Assembly: GCF_048537545.1 (NCBI RefSeq)
Contig: NZ_CP183218.1
DNA: 64,000 nucleotides
Reading direction: 5' to 3' (one strand)
From: Chania fonticola_B
GTDB taxonomy: Bacteria > Pseudomonadota > Gammaproteobacteria > Enterobacterales > Enterobacteriaceae
Under the pieces are notes generated by a model. That model saw nothing but the letters and a program-made list of their open reading frames with translations, was not told the DNA's origin and did no database searches. The first letter of the stretch is position 1; each line of letters starts with the position of its first letter. The position numbers were made by a program, and so were the translations under genes. This document shows positions 7,976-17,143 of the stretch, piece after piece.

Positions 7976-8194
7976 CCCATGTATCCCTGTGATGAATTAT
8001 GCAGCCGGCCTGGAGCCGGAAAAAAGCGAATAGCTAAGAATATGCCCTATAATCTAAGCATAGAACATCTTGGGTAGATCTCACCTTGTTACAACTGGTT
8101 GTTGTTATAGCCGAAATAAAGTCGCTAAATACCCATAGACAAAGTTTGTTCCAGCGCTGCGTCCTGCAGCCATAAATGAATAAAGAAGGTGAAT

Positions 8195-8401
8195 ATGGAA
8201 GGTATCAGTATTACCAAGCTGCTGGTCATTGCGGTGTTGATCGTCTTGCTGTTCGGCACCAGCAAACTGCGTACTCTGGGCGCGGATCTGGGTGCTGCGC
8301 TGAAAGGCTTTAAAAAAGCGGTGGGCGATGACACCCCTCCTGCACAGAATACGGCTGAAACGCCTACCGCGCAGCAGAGCGTCGAAAAGAAAGACGTTTA
8401 A
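8195..8401 (+). CDS. tatE: Twin-arginine translocase component TatE
   Basis: 68 residues from ATG 8195, chosen because AAGAAGG lies 5 bases upstream; a GTG two codons earlier is also in frame. One N-terminal transmembrane segment (about 5-22) is followed by the FGTSKLRTLGADLGAALKGFKKA hinge and amphipathic helix of TatA/TatE proteins, then a polar tail. TatE is a partly redundant TatA paralogue that helps form the pore exporting folded proteins. The location beside lipA on the opposite strand matches E. coli. Confidence 0.93.
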   Translation: MEGISITKLLVIAVLIVLLFGTSKLRTLGADLGAALKGFKKAVGDDTPPAQNTAETPTAQQSVEKKDV

Positions 8402-8422
8402 ACGTTTCTGCTGTTGAGCCAT

Positions 8423-8455
8423 AAAAAACGGATGCCGCAAGGACATCCGTTTTTT
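8423..8455. terminator. Bidirectional terminator between tatE and lipA
   Basis: AAAAAACGGATG ... CATCCGTTTTTT is a near-symmetric hairpin with A run on one side and T run on the other, so it can terminate both tatE (plus) and lipA (minus). Confidence 0.85.
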
Positions 8456-8496
8456 GGCGTTAATCGCAGGTGAAGCGTAACAAAAGATTACCGCGG

Positions 8497-9462
8497 TTAC
8501 TTCACTTCCAAGCCTTTGGCCTGCAAGTCCGCATGATAGGACGAGCGCACAAACGGGCCGCAGGCAGCATGGGTAAAGCCCATTGCCATCGCTTCTTCTT
8601 TCATTTCGTCAAACTCCGCCGGGCTGACATAGCGCTGCACTGGCAGATGGTGACGGCTTGGTTGCAGATACTGCCCCAGCGTTAGCATGGTTACGCCATG
8701 ACGGCGCAGATCGCGCATCACTTCCACGATTTCCGCGTTGGTTTCACCCAAACCCACCATCAGGCCGGATTTGGTCGGGATCGAGGGGTGAGCTTCCTTA
8801 AAGCGCTCCAGCAACTTCAATGACCACTCGTAATTAGCCCCGGGACGTACCTGGCGATAAACACGCGGCACGTTTTCCAGGTTGTGATTAAACACGTCTG
8901 GTGGCGTGGCGGTAAGGATTTCCAGCGCACGATCCATACGGCCACGGAAGTCTGGCACCAGGGTTTCGATCTTGATGTTCGGGCTTTTGGCTCTGATGGC
9001 GGTAATGCAGTCGGCAAAGTGCTGCGCGCCACCGTCACGTAAATCGTCACGGTCAACCGAGGTGATCACCACATAGCGCAGTGCCATGTCGGCAATGGTT
9101 TGCCCCAGCTTTTCCGGCTCGTTGGCATCGGGAGCCACCGGGCGGCCATGGGCCACGTCGCAGAATGGGCAACGGCGGGTACAGATAGCCCCCAGGATCA
9201 TGAAGGTGGCGGTACCGTGGTTAAAGCACTCAGACAGGTTGGGGCATGACGCCTCTTCGCAGACCGAATGCAGGCCATTTTTGCGCATCGCGGCCTTGAT
9301 GCCTTGAATGCGCGTAGAGTCGGCAGGGAGCTTGATCTTCATCCACTCGGGTTTGCGTAACAATTCCTGGCGCTCGGTGATGACCGTTTTTACCGGGATC
9401 AACGCCATTTTGTCTGCATCGCGGTATTTGACGCCGCGTTCCATCTGAATCGGTTTACTCAT
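8497..9462 (-). CDS. lipA: Lipoyl synthase
   Basis: 321 residues from ATG 9462, the family length; the longer frame to 9561 runs into lipB and is not used. The enzyme inserts two sulfurs into octanoyl groups on lipoyl domains using radical SAM chemistry. Seen in the sequence: the auxiliary-cluster motif CEEASCPNLSEC (CX4CX5C), the radical-SAM motif CTRRCPFC (CX3CX2C) and the C-terminal RSSYHA whose Ser ligates the sacrificial cluster. It overlaps the end of lipB by 8 bases, so the two are translationally coupled. Confidence 0.97.
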   Translation of the reverse strand: MSKPIQMERGVKYRDADKMALIPVKTVITERQELLRKPEWMKIKLPADSTRIQGIKAAMRKNGLHSVCEEASCPNLSECFNHGTATFMILGAICTRRCPFCDVAHGRPVAPDANEPEKLGQTIADMALRYVVITSVDRDDLRDGGAQHFADCITAIRAKSPNIKIETLVPDFRGRMDRALEILTATPPDVFNHNLENVPRVYRQVRPGANYEWSLKLLERFKEAHPSIPTKSGLMVGLGETNAEIVEVMRDLRRHGVTMLTLGQYLQPSRHHLPVQRYVSPAEFDEMKEEAMAMGFTHAACGPFVRSSYHADLQAKGLEVK

Positions 9463-10123
9463 AATCGTGCAGGTTCCAGTTACGAAGCTCGACCGTCTGG
9501 TAGCCGAGTAAATGTACAAATTCCTGTACCAGAATGGGATGCACATCGGCGATCCCGACACCTGGTGCCAGCGCGCTGACTTGTGTCATCTGCATTCCGG
9601 CATAACCGCAGGGGTTGATGCGTTGGAAAGGGGTGAGATCCATAGCGACATTCAGGGCCAGGCCATGAAATGAGCTACCTTTGCGGATCCGCAAGCCTAA
9701 TGAACAAATCTTTTGTTCACCCACGTACACGCCGGGCGCATCCGGGCGCGCGCGTGATTCGATCTTGAAATGGGCGAGGGTATTGATAACGGTCTCTTCC
9801 AAGGCCGTGACGAGTTGGCGAACACCCACCTTGTTGCGCTTCAGATCCACCATCACGTACATCACCTGCTGGCCGGGGCCATGATAGGTGACCTGGCCGC
9901 CGCGATCGCTCTGGATCACCGGGATATCGCCTGGCATCAGCAGATGTTCTGCCTTACCGGCCTGCCCTTGGGTGAACACGGCTTGATGCTGCAACAGCCA
10001 CAATTCATCGAGCGTGGATTCGTCGCGGTGATTGGTGAAGCTGTGCATGGCTTGGGATACAGGCTCATAGGGCTGCAACCCTAGCTGACGGAGAATGATC
10101 TTATTGTGTTGCAAGCGGGGCAT
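9455..10123 (-). CDS. lipB: Lipoyl(octanoyl) transferase
   Basis: 222 residues. Transfers octanoate from octanoyl-ACP to lipoate-dependent enzymes before LipA acts. The substrate-binding motif SDRGGQVTYHGPGQQVMYV, the KICSLGLRIRKG segment with the catalytic Lys, and FQRINPCGYAGMQMT with the catalytic Cys are present in family order. It overlaps lipA by 8 bases and follows ybeD by 135 bases. No ybeF regulator gene lies between lipB and lipA as it does in E. coli. Confidence 0.96.
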   Translation of the reverse strand: MPRLQHNKIILRQLGLQPYEPVSQAMHSFTNHRDESTLDELWLLQHQAVFTQGQAGKAEHLLMPGDIPVIQSDRGGQVTYHGPGQQVMYVMVDLKRNKVGVRQLVTALEETVINTLAHFKIESRARPDAPGVYVGEQKICSLGLRIRKGSSFHGLALNVAMDLTPFQRINPCGYAGMQMTQVSALAPGVGIADVHPILVQEFVHLLGYQTVELRNWNLHDYE

Positions 10124-10258
10124 CGTCAGGTTACAGAAGTGGTAAAAACATTATACCGGGCGCTCTGGCCCGCGACCAGCATTTATCCCTGGCGAACCAG
10201 AGCAACCCGGACAGCGGTGGCGCTGAACCAGGTTGGCTGGCAGGGAGTTATGCTGTAA

Positions 10259-10525
10259 TTACAGCACCATACGGACAATTTCAATATTGCCCAACTCTTC
10301 ATATAACGTTTCCACCTGATCGATATGGGTGGCGGTGATGGTGATGGAAACGGAGTGGTAGTTGCCTTTGCTGCTCGGTTTGACCTGAGGGTTGTAATCC
10401 CCTGGAGCATGGCGTTGCACCACTTCAACCACCTGGTCTACCAGCTCGGGGTGTGCCAGACCCATTACCTTGTAGGTAAAGGTACAAGGGAATTCGAGCA
10501 GTTCGTTCAGTTTAGTCTTTTGCAT
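10259..10525 (-). CDS. ybeD: YbeD family protein (DUF493)
   Basis: 88 residues, close to the 87 of E. coli YbeD. The start MQKTKLNELLEFPCTFTYKVMG and the repeating beta strands (YHSVSITITATHIDQVETLYEEL) match the ACT-like alpha/beta fold of DUF493. The role is not established; the conserved place between dacA and lipB suggests an allosteric or regulatory protein in envelope or lipoate metabolism, which is inference from context only. Confidence 0.92.
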   Translation of the reverse strand: MQKTKLNELLEFPCTFTYKVMGLAHPELVDQVVEVVQRHAPGDYNPQVKPSSKGNYHSVSITITATHIDQVETLYEELGNIEIVRMVL

Positions 10526-10554
10526 GTAGGTGCGCTCCAGCTGTGGCGGATCTC

Positions 10555-10584
10555 TAAATTATAACTCCCGCCGGGGCGGGAGTT
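10555..10584 (-). terminator. Terminator-like hairpin after dacA
   Basis: Stem AACTCCCGCC / GGCGGGAGTT at 10563-10584, with ATAATTT on its 3' side on the minus strand; a weak U tract, so partial read-through to ybeD is possible. Confidence 0.6.
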
Positions 10585-10627
10585 AGTGTTAATTGTTATA
10601 TGGGGCCGAACTCAGCCGATTCAAGGG

Positions 10628-11839
10628 TTAACCGAACCAGTGATGGAACATCAGGCGGATATAATCCACGATGCGGCCAAAGAAGCCACCTTCTTTCACT
10701 TCGTTCAGCACCACCAGCGGGCGCTGATCGATGGTTTTGCCATCCAGCTGGAAATTGATGGTACCAACGACCTGGTTTTTGGCCAGCGGAGCATGAATTT
10801 CCGGGGTGTTCAGCACATAGCTGGCTTTCAAATCTTTCATCCGGCCGCGTGGGATGGTCAGGTAGGCATCTTTGTCTACGCCCAGCTCAACGCGATCGGC
10901 ATCGCCGAACCAAACGGGTTCAGAAGCGAACTCTTTGCCTGCTTTCAGTGGTGCGACGGTTTCAAAGAAGCGGAAGCCCCAGGTCAGCAGTTTTTTGCTC
11001 TCGGTTTCGCGGCCTTTATAGGTACGGCCACCCAGCACGGCGGAGATCAGACGCATCTGACCTTCCGTCGCTGAAGCTACCAGGTTATAACCCGCCGAAT
11101 TGGTGTGGCCGGTTTTAATCCCATCGACGTTCAGGCTGGTATCCCACAGCAGACCGTTACGGTTCATCTGACGGATATTGTTGAAGGTGAACTCTTTTTC
11201 TTTATAGATAGCGTATTCGTCTGGCACATCGCGGATCAGCGCCTGGCCGATCAACGCCATATCACGCGCCGAGCTGAACTGACCTTCCGCATCCAGGCCG
11301 TGCACGGTTTGGAAGTGGGTGTTTTGCAGGCCGAGCTGTTTGACGTAGGTATTCATCAGGTTCACGAACGCATCCTGGCTACCCGCGACGTAGTCCGCCA
11401 TGGCGACACAGGCATCGTTACCGGATTGCAGGTTGATACCACGAGTCAGCTTGGAAACCGGTACGCGGTCCCCCGGTTTGAGGAACATCAGTGAGGAACC
11501 TTTGAACACCGGGTTGCCGGTAGCCCAGGCATCCTGACCCACGGTGACCAGATCGTCCTGGCCAATCTTGCCGGATTTCAGCGCCTGGCCGATGACGTAG
11601 CTGGTCATCATTTTGGTCAGGCTGGCAGGGTCGCGGCGTGCGTCGGCGTTCGATTCCGCCAACACTTTACCGGAGTTGTAATCAATCAGGATGTAGGCCT
11701 CGGCATCAATCTGCGGCACACCTGGGATCATGGTTTTAATATTAACGTCGTCTGCGTGGGCAACTGACGCTGCGCTGAGCGCGATGGCAGTGCCAAGCGT
11801 GAGGCTTTTGATTAAGCGAAAAGAGGTTACCTGTTTCAT
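10628..11839 (-). CDS. dacA: D-alanyl-D-alanine carboxypeptidase DacA (PBP5)
   Basis: 403 residues. A signal peptide ends at about SVAHA-DD (29/30). The three serine-DD-peptidase motifs are present: SLTKMMTSY (SxxK nucleophile), SGNDACV (SxN) and IKTGHTNSAG (KTG). The C-terminal 20 residues, GGFFGRIVDYIRLMFHHWFG, form the amphipathic helix that anchors PBP5 to the outer face of the inner membrane. It removes the terminal D-Ala from peptidoglycan pentapeptides and helps keep cell diameter uniform. Located, as in E. coli, downstream of rlpA. Confidence 0.96.
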   Translation of the reverse strand: MKQVTSFRLIKSLTLGTAIALSAASVAHADDVNIKTMIPGVPQIDAEAYILIDYNSGKVLAESNADARRDPASLTKMMTSYVIGQALKSGKIGQDDLVTVGQDAWATGNPVFKGSSLMFLKPGDRVPVSKLTRGINLQSGNDACVAMADYVAGSQDAFVNLMNTYVKQLGLQNTHFQTVHGLDAEGQFSSARDMALIGQALIRDVPDEYAIYKEKEFTFNNIRQMNRNGLLWDTSLNVDGIKTGHTNSAGYNLVASATEGQMRLISAVLGGRTYKGRETESKKLLTWGFRFFETVAPLKAGKEFASEPVWFGDADRVELGVDKDAYLTIPRGRMKDLKASYVLNTPEIHAPLAKNQVVGTINFQLDGKTIDQRPLVVLNEVKEGGFFGRIVDYIRLMFHHWFG

Positions 11840-12023
11840 GATCGGGACTACAACATCCGTAAAAGTTAAGTTAAAAAACGAGTCACACTATAGCAGACGG
11901 GGCCCCGGCAGGCATTAGCCATTCGGCCGACAGTAGGGGGTTTACACAGATTTACCTGAAAGAAAATGTTTCAGATAAGTCAACGACCTGCTGTCGGCGG
12001 CATCGGCCTGCCGAGTTTCACGA

Positions 12024-13103
12024 CTAGGGTGCGGCAGTAATAAAGGACTGTTGTTGTGCCTCACTGGCCAGACGCTGTTGCAGCTGTGCGGCCTGTTGAC
12101 GATTGCTGAACGGGCCAAGCTGCACGCGGTAGACGGCGCCGTTGGCGGCGACCTTACCAGGAACGCCAAACTGCTGGCTCAGCTGTTGTTGCCAGCTTTG
12201 CGCACGCTCGGCATTACTCAGGGCACCTACTTGTACGACATAGCTACCGCTGGTACTGGCTGCGGCTGCGGTGGCCACAACCGGGGTTGCAGTTGGCGCG
12301 CTGATGACCGGTTGGGGTTCTGTCCCTTCCAATACGCCAGGGGCTAACGGCTGCGGCGCACCAAGGAAACCACCGCTACGACCAGTGGAGGCGGCAGGGG
12401 TAGTGCTGTTGTCGTTGTAGTTCATGCTGCCGTTGTCAATCGTTTGAGCGGCAGGGGCGGCAATCGGTGCTGATTGTTGCATCGGTGCATCCATACCGCT
12501 GCCGGAACTGAGATCCGGGCGTGGAGGCAGGGCGTAGCTCTGTTTGGCGACGACGGTACCCACGGTACCAGGGCCGCTCAACGTGCCGTCTGGAGCAACC
12601 TTGATAAAGTCGACCTTCACCTTGGTGTTGCTGGACAGGTTGAGGCGATCGGCGGCAGCTTTGGACAGATCGATAATCCGGCCAGAAGTATAAGGGCCGC
12701 GATCGTTCACGCGTACCACCAGTTGACGACCATTGGCCAGGTTAGTGACGCGTACATAGCTAGGAATAGGCAAGGTGGGATGTGCAGCGGTCAGCGCATT
12801 GGGATCGAACCGCTCACCAATGGCGGTAGTGTTGCCGTTGGCCTCTTCACCGTACCAGGCCGCCAGGCCGGTTTGCGAGAAGTTCTGCGGATCTTGCACG
12901 ATACGATAAGTGTCGCCATTAACCTTATAATCCTGCAGGGTACCAGGGTTATAGGGTTCATAGTGAGGCTCCACGCCGCCGATTTCGGTCACCGGCCCGT
13001 TGTAGGCTTGTTGCACCGGAGCCTGTGTTTCTTCCGTCGTGGTACAGGCGGAAAGTAATACCGCAGCAGCAACCGCGCCGACCCAAAGCCATTCCTTACG
13101 CAT
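12024..13103 (-). CDS. rlpA: Septal-ring lytic transglycosylase RlpA
   Basis: 359 residues. Lipoprotein signal with lipobox LLSAC (Cys 20). The double-psi beta-barrel domain (about 75-170) contains GLAAWYGEEANGNTTAIGERFDP, YVRVTNLANGRQLVVRVNDRGPY and the GRIIDLSKAAAD end. A Pro/Ala-rich linker (about 180-285) leads to a C-terminal SPOR domain (about 288-355, YVVQVGALSNAERA and VYRVQLGPFSNRQQA) that binds denuded glycan at the septum. Gene follows mrdB by 10 bases in the elongation operon. Lytic activity has been shown for Pseudomonas RlpA; it is unproven in enterobacteria. Confidence 0.95.
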   Translation of the reverse strand: MRKEWLWVGAVAAAVLLSACTTTEETQAPVQQAYNGPVTEIGGVEPHYEPYNPGTLQDYKVNGDTYRIVQDPQNFSQTGLAAWYGEEANGNTTAIGERFDPNALTAAHPTLPIPSYVRVTNLANGRQLVVRVNDRGPYTSGRIIDLSKAAADRLNLSSNTKVKVDFIKVAPDGTLSGPGTVGTVVAKQSYALPPRPDLSSGSGMDAPMQQSAPIAAPAAQTIDNGSMNYNDNSTTPAASTGRSGGFLGAPQPLAPGVLEGTEPQPVISAPTATPVVATAAAASTSGSYVVQVGALSNAERAQSWQQQLSQQFGVPGKVAANGAVYRVQLGPFSNRQQAAQLQQRLASEAQQQSFITAAP

Positions 13104-13113
13104 TGCACACCTC

Positions 13114-14226
13114 TTATAGATTTTTAGACAACATTTTCCGATGCGTGTGGATCGACATCACGATGCCGAACCCAGCCATGAGTACGATCAGCGCCGACCC
13201 CCCGTAACTGACCAAAGGCAAAGGTACGCCAACTACCGGTAAAATGCCACTTACCATACCAATGTTAACAAACACATAGACAAACAGGATCAGCATCAGC
13301 CCACCGACCATTACGCGGCCAAAGGTGGTCTGTGCCCGGGCGGCAATCATCAACCCGCGGATAATCACCAGCAGATACAGCACCAGCAGCACCAGTACGC
13401 CGATCAGGCCAAGTTCTTCCGCCAACACCGCGAAGATAAAGTCGGTATGGCGTTCCGGCAGGAATTCCAGCTGAGACTGAGTGCCGTGCAGCCAGCCTTT
13501 ACCCGATAGGCCACCAGAGCCGATGGCGATTTTCGACTGAATAATATGGTAACCGGCCCCTAACGGATCGCTTTCCGGATCGAGCAGCATCATCACGCGG
13601 TCACGCTGATAGCCGTGCATCAGGAAGAACCACAACACCGGGATAAAGGCGGCCAGCGCTACGGCAGCCACAGCGATCAGCTTCCAGCTCATTCCCGACA
13701 GGAACAGCACAAACAGGCCAGAGGCGGCGATCAGGATCGAGGTGCCCAGATCGGGCTGTGCGGCAACCAGCAAAGTGGGCAGGAAGATCAGCACTAGCGC
13801 GATGCCGGTATTCTTCAGCGAAGGCGGGCACACGTCACGGTTCATAAAGCGTGCCACCATCAGTGGCACGGCGATCTTGGCGATTTCCGAAGGCTGGAAA
13901 CGCACAAAGCCCAGATCCAGCCAGCGCTGCGCCCCTTTACTGATTTGGCCAAAGGCATCCACCAGGATCAGCAATATCACGCAGAAAATATACAGGTAGG
14001 GTGCCCAGCTTTCATAAACCCGCGGCGGGATTTGCGCCATCACGCCCATCACGATCAGCCCCATCAGGATCTGGCCGATTTTGCGCTCCATCATGCCCAT
14101 ATCCTGGCCGCTGGCACTCCACATCACCACGGCGCTGTAGATCAGCAAGGCCAGAATAAACAGCAGAAATGTCGGGTCGATATGGATTTTGGTCCAGATA
14201 GAGCCCTTTTGTTGGCTTTCAGTCAT
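13114..14226 (-). CDS. mrdB: Peptidoglycan glycosyltransferase RodA (MrdB)
   Basis: 370 residues, same as E. coli RodA, with ten hydrophobic segments. SEDS-family signatures: FVRFQPSEIAKIAVPL, AAQPDLGTSILI (with the catalytic Asp region), GWLHGTQSQLEFLPERHTDFIFAVLAEE and the C-terminal VGVPLPLVSYGGSALI. RodA polymerises glycan strands from lipid II together with PBP2 in the cell-elongation machine. It lies 8 bases after mrdA and 10 before rlpA on the same strand, so the three are almost certainly cotranscribed. Confidence 0.97.
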   Translation of the reverse strand: MTESQQKGSIWTKIHIDPTFLLFILALLIYSAVVMWSASGQDMGMMERKIGQILMGLIVMGVMAQIPPRVYESWAPYLYIFCVILLILVDAFGQISKGAQRWLDLGFVRFQPSEIAKIAVPLMVARFMNRDVCPPSLKNTGIALVLIFLPTLLVAAQPDLGTSILIAASGLFVLFLSGMSWKLIAVAAVALAAFIPVLWFFLMHGYQRDRVMMLLDPESDPLGAGYHIIQSKIAIGSGGLSGKGWLHGTQSQLEFLPERHTDFIFAVLAEELGLIGVLVLLVLYLLVIIRGLMIAARAQTTFGRVMVGGLMLILFVYVFVNIGMVSGILPVVGVPLPLVSYGGSALIVLMAGFGIVMSIHTHRKMLSKNL

Positions 14227-14234
14227 GTTCTACC

Positions 14235-16130
14235 TTAATCACCTTCTATACCTGGCGGCAGCGGTACTGCATCCGGTAATTGCGTATTGTTGTCGCCCAA
14301 CAGGATGTGGTCGAGGATTTGGCGGGTAATGGTACCTACCGCCGGGCCTGAACCGCCGTTCTCCAAAATGATGGCCACCGAAACCGTTGGGTTATCGTAG
14401 GGCGCAAAGGCGGTCATCAATTTATGGTCCCGCAGGTGTTCAGCGAGTTTGTGGGCGTTATAGGTTTCATAGCCGAATACCTGCGCGGTACCCGATTTTG
14501 CCGCGGCTTTATACGGTGTCTTGTCAAAGAACTTGCGCGCCGTGCCGTTAGGCCGGTTGGCAACGCCGTACATGCCGTCTTTGGCTATTTCCCAGAAGCC
14601 TGAATGGATATCGCCGATCTGCTTGCTCTCTTTTTGCTTGAACGGCACCAATACGCCGTTGATCTTGGTACTTTGCAGCAGATGCGGATCTTTGACGTTG
14701 CCGTCGTTAATCAGGGTGTTCAGCGCCTTGGCCATCTGGATTGGCGTAGCGGTCCAGTAGCCCTGGCCGATGCCCACCGGAATGGTGTCGCCCTGATACC
14801 ACGGTTTCTTGTAACGTTTGAATTTCCAGTCGCGGGTTGGCATCAGGCCGGAACGCTCTTCGGAAAGATCGATACCGGTATATTCGCCGTAGCCGAATTT
14901 GGTCAGCCAGGTGGATAGGCGATCGATCCCCATGTCGTACGCTACCTGATAGAAATAGGTATCCGCAGATTCCTCCAGCGCTTTGGTGACGTTGAGGCGG
15001 CCATGGCCCCATTTTTTCCAGTCGCGGAAGCGTTTCTCTGACCCTGGCAATTGCCACCAGCCCGGATCGAACACGACGGTATTTTTGGTGATCACCCCGG
15101 CACTTAGGGCGGAAACGGCAATATAGGGTTTAACCGTGGAGGCCGGAGGGTACACCCCTTGGGTGGCACGGTTGATCAGCGGGCGGTTCGGATCGTTGAG
15201 CAGCCCCTGATAATCCTTATTGGAGATACCATCAACAAACAGGTTGGGATCGTAGCTAGGGTTGGAAACCATCGCCAAAATTCCCCCGGTGCGCGGATCG
15301 CTGACCACTACTGCGGCACGGCTACCCACCAGCAACTGCTCGATATAGCGTTGCAGGTTGAGATCCAGCGTCAGATAAACGTCTTTACCGGCGGAAGGGG
15401 GTTGCTCATGCAATTGGCGGATCACCCGGCCACGGTTGTTGACTTCAACCTCCTCATAGCCGGTTTTGCCATGCAGGACATCTTCATAATAGCGTTCGAT
15501 ACCCAGCTTGCCGATATCATGGGTGGCGGCATAGTTGCGTAGCTGGCCGTCTTTGTCCAGGCGCTCGAGGTCGCGGTCATTAATTTTCGACACGTAACCG
15601 ATCACGTGGGTGAGGGCAGACCCATAAGGATAATAGCGGCGTTGATAGCCTTTGACTTCCGCGCCGGGGAAGCGGAATTGATTGACGGCAAAACGGGCCA
15701 CCTGCACTTCGGTCAGTGGGGTTTTCACCGGGATCGAGACGAAACGGCGCGAGCGCTTGCGTTCTTTTTCAAAGTTGGCGATATCGTCGTCGGTGAGATC
15801 GACTACCGGGCGTAAGGCCTCCAGCGTGGCTTTTAGATCGTCCACCTTCTCCGGCATCAGTTCCAACTGGTAAATGGTGCGGTTAAGCGCCAGCGGGGTT
15901 CCGTTACGATCGTAAATTATGCCGCGGCTGGGGGCGATAGGCAGCAGCTTGATGCGGTTTTCATTGGAGCGGGTGCGGTAATCTTCAAAACGCACGATTT
16001 GCAGATTATACAGATTGGCAATCAGGATGCCTGTCAGCACCAGAATGATAAAAAACGCCACCACGGCGCGGCGTACAAACAGGGCGGACTCGGCCGTATA
16101 GTCGCGAAAAGGGTTACGTTCTATTTTCAT
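14235..16130 (-). CDS. mrdA: Penicillin-binding protein 2 (MrdA)
   Basis: 631 residues from ATG 16130 (E. coli 633); a GTG at 16148 would add six residues. One N-terminal transmembrane helix (about 22-44) precedes the pedestal domain and the transpeptidase domain. Active-site motifs: ASTVKPY (SxxK nucleophile, near 330), ESADTYFYQ (SxD, near 385) and KSGTAQVFG (KSG, near 545). It cross-links peptidoglycan during elongation with RodA. The residue before the active-site Ser is Ala where I recall Gly in E. coli; this is probably neutral. Confidence 0.97.
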   Translation of the reverse strand: MKIERNPFRDYTAESALFVRRAVVAFFIILVLTGILIANLYNLQIVRFEDYRTRSNENRIKLLPIAPSRGIIYDRNGTPLALNRTIYQLELMPEKVDDLKATLEALRPVVDLTDDDIANFEKERKRSRRFVSIPVKTPLTEVQVARFAVNQFRFPGAEVKGYQRRYYPYGSALTHVIGYVSKINDRDLERLDKDGQLRNYAATHDIGKLGIERYYEDVLHGKTGYEEVEVNNRGRVIRQLHEQPPSAGKDVYLTLDLNLQRYIEQLLVGSRAAVVVSDPRTGGILAMVSNPSYDPNLFVDGISNKDYQGLLNDPNRPLINRATQGVYPPASTVKPYIAVSALSAGVITKNTVVFDPGWWQLPGSEKRFRDWKKWGHGRLNVTKALEESADTYFYQVAYDMGIDRLSTWLTKFGYGEYTGIDLSEERSGLMPTRDWKFKRYKKPWYQGDTIPVGIGQGYWTATPIQMAKALNTLINDGNVKDPHLLQSTKINGVLVPFKQKESKQIGDIHSGFWEIAKDGMYGVANRPNGTARKFFDKTPYKAAAKSGTAQVFGYETYNAHKLAEHLRDHKLMTAFAPYDNPTVSVAIILENGGSGPAVGTITRQILDHILLGDNNTQLPDAVPLPPGIEGD

Positions 16131-16168
16131 CCCGCTGCTTTTTTTCACTCTGTTACTGTCACCACCGG

Positions 16169-16639
16169 TTACTCCCGGTGGTAAGGATGATTTGTAGTAA
16201 TACTCCAGGCGCGGTAGAGGCTCTCTGCCACCAAAACACGCACTAAAGGATGCGGTAACGTTAACGGGGAAAGCGACCAGCTTTGCTCAGCTGCGGCTTT
16301 ACAGGCCGGAGCCAGCCCCTCAGGGCCGCCAATCAACAGGCTGACGTTGCGGCCATCCTGTTTCCAGCGCTCGAGCTGTTGTGCCAACTGGGGCGTTTCC
16401 CACGGGGTGCCAGGGATATCCAACGTAACGATGCGGTTACCTTTGCCCACCGCTGCCAGCATCTGCTCGCCTTCTTTTTCCAGAATGCGTTTGATATCCG
16501 CATTCTTGCCGCGTTTGCCCGCCGGGATCTCGGTCAGTTCAAACGGCATATCTTTCGGAAAGCGATGCAGGTAATCCATAAAGCCGGTCTGCACCCAGTC
16601 GGGCATTTTGGTGCCGACTGCAACCAATTGCAGTTTCAC
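16169..16639 (-). CDS. rlmH: 23S rRNA pseudouridine-1915 N3-methyltransferase RlmH
   Basis: 156 residues, small SPOUT methyltransferase. The knot that binds S-adenosylmethionine is visible as LDIPGTPWETPQLAQQL, LLIGGPEGLAPAC and LTLPHPLVRVLVAESLYRAWSI, followed by the terminal NHPYHRE. It methylates the pseudouridine at position 1915 of helix 69 in assembled 70S ribosomes. Gene sits 3 bases downstream of rsfS, a pairing conserved across bacteria. Confidence 0.96.
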   Translation of the reverse strand: MKLQLVAVGTKMPDWVQTGFMDYLHRFPKDMPFELTEIPAGKRGKNADIKRILEKEGEQMLAAVGKGNRIVTLDIPGTPWETPQLAQQLERWKQDGRNVSLLIGGPEGLAPACKAAAEQSWSLSPLTLPHPLVRVLVAESLYRAWSITTNHPYHRE

Positions 16640-16642
16640 CGC

Positions 16643-16960
16643 TTAACCCCAGAGCTTTTCCAGTTCGTACAATTGGCGACTTTCTTCCTGCATCACGTGC
16701 ACAATCACTTCGCCCAGATCGACCACTACCCAATCGGAAACGGCCTGGCCTTTCATGCCATACAGTTCCATACCGGCATCGCGGGCTTCTTGCACGACGT
16801 GTTCGGCAATCGACATCACATGGCGGCTTGAAGTGCCGGTACAGATGATCATGCAGTCGGTGATGCTGGATTTGCCCTGAACATCTAGAGCGACAATATC
16901 CTGGCCTTTCATGTCATCAATTTTATCGATAACGAAATCTTGGAGCGCTTTACCTTGCAA
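16643..16960 (-). CDS. rsfS: Ribosomal silencing factor RsfS
   Basis: 105 residues (E. coli YbeB 105). DKIDDMKGQDIVALDVQGKSSITD, the CTGTSSRHVMSIAEHV segment and SDWVVVDLGEVIVHVMQEESRQLYELEKLW are diagnostic of the Iojap/RsfS family. It binds ribosomal protein uL14 and blocks subunit joining during starvation. Located between nadD and rlmH; the cobC-like phosphatase gene that separates nadD from rsfS in E. coli is absent and 183 non-coding bases take its place. Confidence 0.96.
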   Translation of the reverse strand: MQGKALQDFVIDKIDDMKGQDIVALDVQGKSSITDCMIICTGTSSRHVMSIAEHVVQEARDAGMELYGMKGQAVSDWVVVDLGEVIVHVMQEESRQLYELEKLWG

Positions 16961-17143
16961 AGGTTCCCCCTCGGGTTGTTCTGTTCATCAGGAAGCTGAG
17001 GGCAACTGCCCAAAGTCACTGGCCTGAATCGTGATGGTTTCGGCAGGATGCCGCTGAAAGCCTGCTGGTTTTGCCCAGCTAGCCAAGATCCTTGGGGTTT
17101 TCAGCGGATACCTGAAAAATAGCGGCGCAGTATAGCATGCAGC